From QYOJ01 sp043806735 (lineage in GTDB: Bacteria > Bacteroidota > Bacteroidia > Bacteroidales > FEN-979), in NCBI GenBank assembly GCA_043806735.1, contig JAZDGR010000018.1, positions 1-17,641 on the forward strand: a stretch of 17,641 nucleotides of DNA. Direction: 5' to 3'. The notes beneath the pieces are model-generated. The model searched no databases, was not told where the DNA came from, and saw nothing but the letters and a program-made list of their open reading frames with translations. The translations under genes were made by a program, and so were the position numbers. The stretch's first letter is position 1; the number at the start of each line of letters is the position of its first letter. Shown piece by piece: positions 13,242-17,641 of this stretch.

Positions 13242-14195
13242 TTATGATCCAAGTGTGGTAATCGGTCTGCATTGAAGGATGTACCATTTCCCATCTTTCC
13301 GCGCCCATTCGATATCGCAGGGGTAAGAGAAAAAGGCTTCGATACGAATGACGAGATCAGCTAATTCACGGATCTCCCAGGGATTTAGTTTGAATGTATC
13401 GGATTGGCTCGCAGGTAGATCCATCCAGGTAGTTCCACCGTCGGTAGTAAGAAAAACACCTTTGAGTTGCCGCGACGGATATGTTTCCAGGATTTGTCTG
13501 TCGCTCTTCCGAATGATGTAACTATCGGGAGTGATAGCTCCCGAAACTACCGCCTCACCGAGTCCGAATCCGGCCTCAATGATCATCTGATCGGGATCCT
13601 GGGTGACCGGATGGACCGAAAAAGCCACTCCGGCCACTTCGCTGGCAACCATCTCCTGTACCACCACGGCAACGGAGATATCCGACGTCATCAGGTTGTT
13701 CTGAAAGCGATAGGTCAAAGCCCGGGGAGTGAACAAGGATGCCCAGCATTTTTTTATATTCGGTATCAAAGTGGCGCGGGTGGTTCCCAGGTAGGTATCG
13801 AGCTGACCGGCCCAAGCCGAATCGGCACGATCTTCTGCGTTCGCGCTGGAGCGAACTGCGACCAGCGGGGCCTGGAGTTGATCAAATGCTGAATAGATGC
13901 TGCGTGCGATCTCCTCTTGAATCTCCTCCTGCCTGATCCGGCCGGCGATCTGTTCTGATGCGCTGGACAGGTCATCCGTGTCTCCGACGTCCAAGGATTT
14001 AAGAAGGGAAGCGATCCGGGTATCCAATCCGGCAACCTGCAGAAATTGATCATAACATGACGTCAGGATCACAAAGCCGTCTGGAACGGGGATGGTGTGG
14101 GTGAACATAGCGCCAAGGTTGGCTCCTTTGCCCCCGGCCGAATCGACATCTGTGGCAGTTATCTCGCAGAATTTCTTTACGAGTGTTTTCATCAT
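13242..14195 (-). CDS. stand-alone PEP synthase-type ATP-grasp domain (PPDK_N)
   Basis: The 317-aa protein consists only of the PEP/pyruvate-dikinase nucleotide-binding domain. Key motifs are in order: GGKGANLG at 21-28, VAVRSSANAED at 112-122 followed by SAWAGQLDTYLG, VVQEMVASEVAGVAFSVHPV at 178-197, EAGFGLGEAVVSGAITPDSY at 207-226, DIEW at 294-297 and ILQCRPITT at 306-314. The protein ends exactly there. The swivelling phosphohistidine domain and the PEP/pyruvate barrel are absent. In dikinases this domain binds ATP and moves the beta-phosphate to a histidine, giving AMP and phosphate. The histidine is supplied by the gene 7 bp upstream. All visible ATP-grasp residues are intact, so this is a working half of a split enzyme, not a fragment. 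Confidence 0.85.
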   Translation of the reverse strand: MMKTLVKKFCEITATDVDSAGGKGANLGAMFTHTIPVPDGFVILTSCYDQFLQVAGLDTRIASLLKSLDVGDTDDLSSASEQIAGRIRQEEIQEEIARSIYSAFDQLQAPLVAVRSSANAEDRADSAWAGQLDTYLGTTRATLIPNIKKCWASLFTPRALTYRFQNNLMTSDISVAVVVQEMVASEVAGVAFSVHPVTQDPDQMIIEAGFGLGEAVVSGAITPDSYIIRKSDRQILETYPSRQLKGVFLTTDGGTTWMDLPASQSDTFKLNPWEIRELADLVIRIEAFFSYPCDIEWARKDGKWYILQCRPITTLGS

Positions 14196-14202
14196 TCAGG
14201 GT

Positions 14203-15576
14203 TCAGGAGAGGATCCGGACATATCCCATGTCGGCATCAACTTCCACCAAATCCCCGTCTTTTAAAAGCTGTGTGGCCTTTTTCGTTCCCACGATGCAGG
14301 GTTTTTTCAATTCGCGGGCAACAATCGCGGCATGGCAGGTGACACCCCCTTCATCCGTCACAAACGCGGCAGCCTTCCGCATCGCAGGTATGTAATCCGG
14401 GGTCGTCATGCTGGTAACCAGAATATCTCCCTCATTTACCTTTTCCAATTCGCTATCGTTGTGGAGGATGGTTACTTTGCCACGAACTTTTCCCCGGCAT
14501 ACTATCATGCCTTTGATTTCCCGGGAGGATTCCTCCTCTGCTGATTGCAACGCAACCTCTTTCTGCTTTAACAAGTCGCCGGTGAGCAGAAAAAATTTGT
14601 TGTCGTCAAGCAGCAAAGCGCTTCCTTTTTTACGTGTTTCCAGCTCCTCAACGGCTACCCTGTCTCCGTGGGTGAAGAGTATCGAGACCTCGTTAAGGAG
14701 GTAATAGAACAAATCATGCTCACCAAGTTTATAACTGAGAGAAAGCTTTTTCCAGAGTGGTTCAAGGAAAAAGAGCGCTTCAAAGAACTTCTCCGTGCGG
14801 TAGTTCCTGAACCAGACGAATTCCTTCAACAGATTGACGGTCTTCTGTTCTGAGGCAGTGAATTGGAATCCTGAGTCCCGTTCATGGGTGATCCCCATCT
14901 CGTCAAGGTTCCGTTCATGCAAACTGCTCCGGAAAAAGTCCGGCGAATATCCTGCCGAAAAAAGATCCCGGGATCCGAGGTAAGAATATTTCTGCCAATG
15001 TCGCTTCAATGCTACCTCCAGGTCAAACGAGGAATCATCCATCCTGTTTTTGATCTTTTTCAGCTCCATCAGCTCTTCCTCCGGGCCATTGTTTTTTACC
15101 GGGATCGAAACTTCCAGCAACCTGTCGTTCATGTCGGCCTCAGAGACCCCATGTTGGCTCAGGATGGCGATAACTTTTTTTTCGATCACCTTACTCAATG
15201 GATGGGTGATGGGGATAAAAACCGTCAGATTCTGAAGCAACTTGGCCGATCGCCAGAATATCTCCTCCAGGGATAGACGGTCATTCCCATCCAGGTTCAT
15301 CCCCCGGCAAAAGTGCACCAATTTCTCACCTGCAGTATATCCATGCCGGGTAAATTTCATAAAAACATCAGGATTATCGTTCCAGTGAGAGGAAATGATC
15401 TCTTCGAACCAATCCATATCAAACCAGGCATCACTATCTATGAACTCAAAATTGCTGACATAGGTGTCGAATCCGGTGAGCCGGGAGAACAACTTCTTAT
15501 CGTTCCAGGCGTGCATGAACAGGTCGCTCTCCAGTAGCGAGATATTACGTTTCATTAATTTTACAAAGTGAGCCAT
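14203..15576 (-). CDS. PEP-utilizing enzyme phosphohistidine (swivelling) domain protein with large helical N-terminal region
   Basis: The frame is open from a GTG at 15633, but the ATG at 15576 (MAHFVKLMKRNIS) is the better start and avoids overlap with the upstream gene; it gives 457 aa. The last about 100 residues are the PEP-utilizers mobile domain. KGMIVCRGKVRGKVTIL leads to DILVTSMTTPDYIPAM, then TDEGGVTCHAAIVAREL with the phosphoryl-accepting His at about residue 415, and DGDLVEVDADMGYVRIL at the end. The first about 340 residues are mostly helical and unlike the PEP barrel. Their late part (WFRNYRTEKFFEALFFLEPL, then DLFYYLLNEVSILF) resembles the middle region of rifampicin-phosphotransferase-like dikinases. 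This region should bind the acceptor, which is unknown. The ATP-grasp gene follows after 7 bp. Confidence 0.8.
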   Translation of the reverse strand: MAHFVKLMKRNISLLESDLFMHAWNDKKLFSRLTGFDTYVSNFEFIDSDAWFDMDWFEEIISSHWNDNPDVFMKFTRHGYTAGEKLVHFCRGMNLDGNDRLSLEEIFWRSAKLLQNLTVFIPITHPLSKVIEKKVIAILSQHGVSEADMNDRLLEVSIPVKNNGPEEELMELKKIKNRMDDSSFDLEVALKRHWQKYSYLGSRDLFSAGYSPDFFRSSLHERNLDEMGITHERDSGFQFTASEQKTVNLLKEFVWFRNYRTEKFFEALFFLEPLWKKLSLSYKLGEHDLFYYLLNEVSILFTHGDRVAVEELETRKKGSALLLDDNKFFLLTGDLLKQKEVALQSAEEESSREIKGMIVCRGKVRGKVTILHNDSELEKVNEGDILVTSMTTPDYIPAMRKAAAFVTDEGGVTCHAAIVARELKKPCIVGTKKATQLLKDGDLVEVDADMGYVRILS

Positions 15577-15605
15577 AAATTGTATTATGAATTTCCCTTC
15601 GCAAG

Positions 15606-17453
15606 TTACTGAATCGTACCGAGCCGGTAGCACAAATCATCGGAATCATTTACATATAACAAAACAGCTTGCTCCCCATTAATAGCCACCGAAATCTTTA
15701 AGGACGAAAACGGACTGATGGTAGTGGAATGAATTTTTTCGGAGGCGCCCAGGGCCATGACTGTATTACTGAATTTACCGGGCCGCCACCATATACCGCT
15801 TTCCATGGATCTGTGAACCTCCAGAGCGCCGTTTGCATTTAATGCTACGGAAGGGACTATGCTGGTGCTCTCCTCGAAAGGATAGAAATAGGTGGCGTTC
15901 CCATGGGTGTCTTTCCAGTGGATCAGCAATTGAGCGTTGTCTGCCTGTCCAATCCTGCACCACAAGTAATCTGTTGAAGAATTATGAGCTTCAAAAACTT
16001 GGTTCCCATAGATCGCTACTGATGGGGAATGCCCGGTTGTATAATTCCGGCAATCTTCCATGGCTCCCCATGTGATCGTCCCATTTGTATTCATTGTCCC
16101 AACATTGTACCATAACTTATCGCTGTAATGAGCCTGATGTACTTCTACGACCATATTATCAGTGTTAATCGCAACAGAGGGCGTTTCTCCTATGTCGTGT
16201 TTCTTATGCTGTAACCAGTTGATGACACCGTTGCTTATGTCCAGTGTCCCCGTTCGATAATACAGATCACTGTTATTTTCAGAGCCATGGACTTCAACGA
16301 CAATATTACCGTCAGTTATTGCTACCGACGGATTTTCCCCGGTATCATAATTACGGGAACTTGTACTGACAGAAAACCATTGAATGGATTTCCCGTCAGG
16401 AGATAGTTTTCCCGTGTTGTACCAGAGCTCATTATAATTGTTCTGCGATTGATGAACTTCCACAACATAACCGGCAGTATTGACAGCGACATCTGGATTA
16501 ATGCCGTTGTCATGATTATATTCTCCTGTCCAGGTAACGGTTGCGAAGTCAAAGTCGGGGAAAACATTATTGGATTTACAGTACCTGACATACCATCCAA
16601 AATACGGATCATCGGTTGAAGGATAATTCGGCGCCGGATTTATGATATTATCTTTTTGAACCTTCCACAGACGAGCTGACTTATTCAACCTTCTGAGAGA
16701 ATCACTCCAATGATGGGTGCCGGATTCTGTAGCGTCCCAGCCATAGAAAACTGTTGTAGAATCCTTTAACTGCTTTGCCCCCCTCATTCTCATCACGAAC
16801 ATGATGGTGTCACCGTCAGGAGGTGCATACAAGGAAGGATCATGTTCCATCACATAATAAGGAAGAATGATAAAAAAAACTTTTCCCCTGACATTGAAAA
16901 GCGAAGTACTATCTTTATGAAAATGATTCGGTTGAACAATTTTTTGAATAGAGAAGGTACTGATCAGCAATTCCCGGAATGTATTCCACTGAGATGTACC
17001 GGCGGGGGCCGTTTTTGGGTCAAAGGCAAGGGCGATAGGATCATGGCTTGGATTGGCATCAGACCAGTCGGCGATTACTTGTAGCCAGTCACTCAATTTT
17101 TTCGACGCCGGATTGCCATGACCATGATCAACCCTGTCTTCACCCGGGTAATGGCTGACCTCAAAATCGCCATTTTTATGGACAATGTCTAACTCGATAA
17201 AACGCAATCCTAAGTCAAGTTGCTGAATAATACTGCCTCTATGACCGTCATACTTATTCCCCGAGTATGAGTTATGAGTTGCCATGAAGTTGGCTTTCAT
17301 AAAGAGATAGGGAGGTTCCGTGTCCGGACCATTGTCGGTACTTTCCTGTTTTTTACATGAGGTTGACTGTAATAATATGACAGAGATAATGGCTGACATG
17401 AGTATCAGCAGTACATTTCCTGGTTTTACAAATGGATTTTGGAAATTTTTCAT
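15606..17453 (-). CDS. PI-PLC-like phosphodiesterase lipoprotein with six C-terminal repeats
   Basis: The 615-aa protein starts with a long signal peptide ending in a lipobox-like STSC (Cys 33), so it is probably a lipid-anchored surface or periplasmic protein. Residues about 50-290 look like a PI-PLC/GDPD-type TIM barrel. FMATHNSYSG places a catalytic His at 60, RFIELDIV gives acidic ligands at 87 and 89, and FEVSHYPG places a second His at 101. Substrates in the family are phosphoinositides or glycerophosphodiesters. From about residue 318 six repeats of about 50-56 residues follow, each with NPSVAI-like, VVEVH-like and LWYxxG-like motifs (PSVA positions near 319, 374, 424, 477, 533 and 587). 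They probably form a beta-propeller or lectin-like module. An AGGAGGT site precedes the ATG at 17453. The next gene starts 29 bp downstream. Confidence 0.75.
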   Translation of the reverse strand: MKNFQNPFVKPGNVLLILMSAIISVILLQSTSCKKQESTDNGPDTEPPYLFMKANFMATHNSYSGNKYDGHRGSIIQQLDLGLRFIELDIVHKNGDFEVSHYPGEDRVDHGHGNPASKKLSDWLQVIADWSDANPSHDPIALAFDPKTAPAGTSQWNTFRELLISTFSIQKIVQPNHFHKDSTSLFNVRGKVFFIILPYYVMEHDPSLYAPPDGDTIMFVMRMRGAKQLKDSTTVFYGWDATESGTHHWSDSLRRLNKSARLWKVQKDNIINPAPNYPSTDDPYFGWYVRYCKSNNVFPDFDFATVTWTGEYNHDNGINPDVAVNTAGYVVEVHQSQNNYNELWYNTGKLSPDGKSIQWFSVSTSSRNYDTGENPSVAITDGNIVVEVHGSENNSDLYYRTGTLDISNGVINWLQHKKHDIGETPSVAINTDNMVVEVHQAHYSDKLWYNVGTMNTNGTITWGAMEDCRNYTTGHSPSVAIYGNQVFEAHNSSTDYLWCRIGQADNAQLLIHWKDTHGNATYFYPFEESTSIVPSVALNANGALEVHRSMESGIWWRPGKFSNTVMALGASEKIHSTTISPFSSLKISVAINGEQAVLLYVNDSDDLCYRLGTIQ

Positions 17454-17460
17454 CGGTTTG

Positions 17461-17467
17461 ACCTCCT
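17461..17467 (-). promoter_or_regulatory. strong Shine-Dalgarno site for the PI-PLC-like gene
   Basis: The minus strand reads AGGAGGT, 7 bp before the ATG at 17453. This is unusual in a window where most genes have no such site, and it fixes the start. Confidence 0.7.
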
Positions 17468-17488
17468 GTAAGATTAATGAACGGTTTA

Positions 17489-17641
17489 TCAGGTAATTCT
17501 AAACTCATTGTAATTCATTATATTTCCGGGCTTTACTACCCGCATGACAACCTCTTCCGAAGAGAAATTCCTCTTGCACCAATCCTGGAATTTATCAACA
17601 ACCTCCTCTTCTCCTTCGGTAGCGATCCACATTTCAGATGG
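17489..17641 (-). CDS. acylphosphatase-like protein, C-terminal 50 residues (partial)
   Basis: The frame enters from the window edge and ends at a TGA at 17489-17491. The visible part reads MWIATEGEEEVVDKFQDWCK, followed by a segment ending NEFRIT. This resembles the second half of acylphosphatase, in which a beta strand with xIxAEGxEEAVxxFxxWC precedes a closing strand ending in F-x-I. Acylphosphatase hydrolyses acyl phosphates to the carboxylate and phosphate in the cytoplasm. The catalytic Arg and Asn lie in the part outside the window, so activity cannot be judged. It is codirectional with the PI-PLC-like gene, 35 bp away. Confidence 0.55.
   Translation of the reverse strand, partial: PSEMWIATEGEEEVVDKFQDWCKRNFSSEEVVMRVVKPGNIMNYNEFRIT

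Noticed and set aside
13242..15576. A single PEP synthase gene broken by a frameshift.
   Set aside because: The ATP-binding half is encoded downstream of the phosphohistidine half, opposite to the order in a fused gene. Both halves have sensible starts and ends, and the PEP barrel is missing altogether.

Overview
The window looks like a piece of a Bacteroidota chromosome, probably Bacteroidales or a relative. The grounds are the short TAnnTTTG-type -7 boxes, the weak or absent Shine-Dalgarno sites before most genes, the Bacteroidota-style protein families (YtxH plus holin-like plus radical SAM/SPASM, NahK-like kinase, lipoprotein PI-PLC), and many short degenerate tandem repeats packed between genes. 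No rRNA, tRNA, CRISPR array, transposase or phage structural gene was seen.

Positions 1-2039 carry minus-strand genes: the start of an isoprenylcysteine-methyltransferase-like membrane enzyme cut by the window edge, a diacylglycerol/lipid kinase, and a short, apparently eroded outer-membrane protein. Positions 2246-4392 hold three small unrecognised membrane proteins (38, about 107 and 168 aa) followed by a helix-turn-helix regulator. Positions 4590-6812 hold two tandem paralogous AI-2E-family transporters. Positions 6861-8849 form a compact run of YtxH-like protein, holin-like membrane protein, a small basic protein and a radical SAM/SPASM enzyme. The SAM/SPASM gene is split into two frames by octanucleotide repeats. 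A six-TM potassium-channel-like protein (9118-9804) and a POT/MFS-type transporter (minus strand, 9840-11150) follow, then a NahK-like sugar kinase (11288-12415).

The most interesting region is the minus-strand run 17641 to 12393: the C-terminus of an acylphosphatase-like protein, a PI-PLC-like lipoprotein with six C-terminal repeats, then three tightly packed genes. These three encode a protein ending in the phosphohistidine swivelling domain of PEP synthase, a stand-alone PEP-synthase-type ATP-grasp domain, and a divergent Pta/Ptb (phosphate acyltransferase) superfamily protein. The two dikinase halves together reproduce the ATP - helical acceptor - His layout of rifampicin phosphotransferase-type dikinases, but they are separate genes in the inverted order, and no PEP/pyruvate TIM barrel is present. 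I infer a split ATP-dependent phosphotransferase with an unknown acceptor, possibly feeding an acyl-phosphate or acyl-CoA step.

A second theme runs through the window. At least nine short tandem tracts with 7-, 8-, 9- or 14-bp units sit at gene boundaries, often touching a start or stop codon. Several share a doubled pattern in which two identical units are followed by two units with a small change. One pair of tracts lies inside the radical SAM gene and could switch it on and off by repeat slippage.
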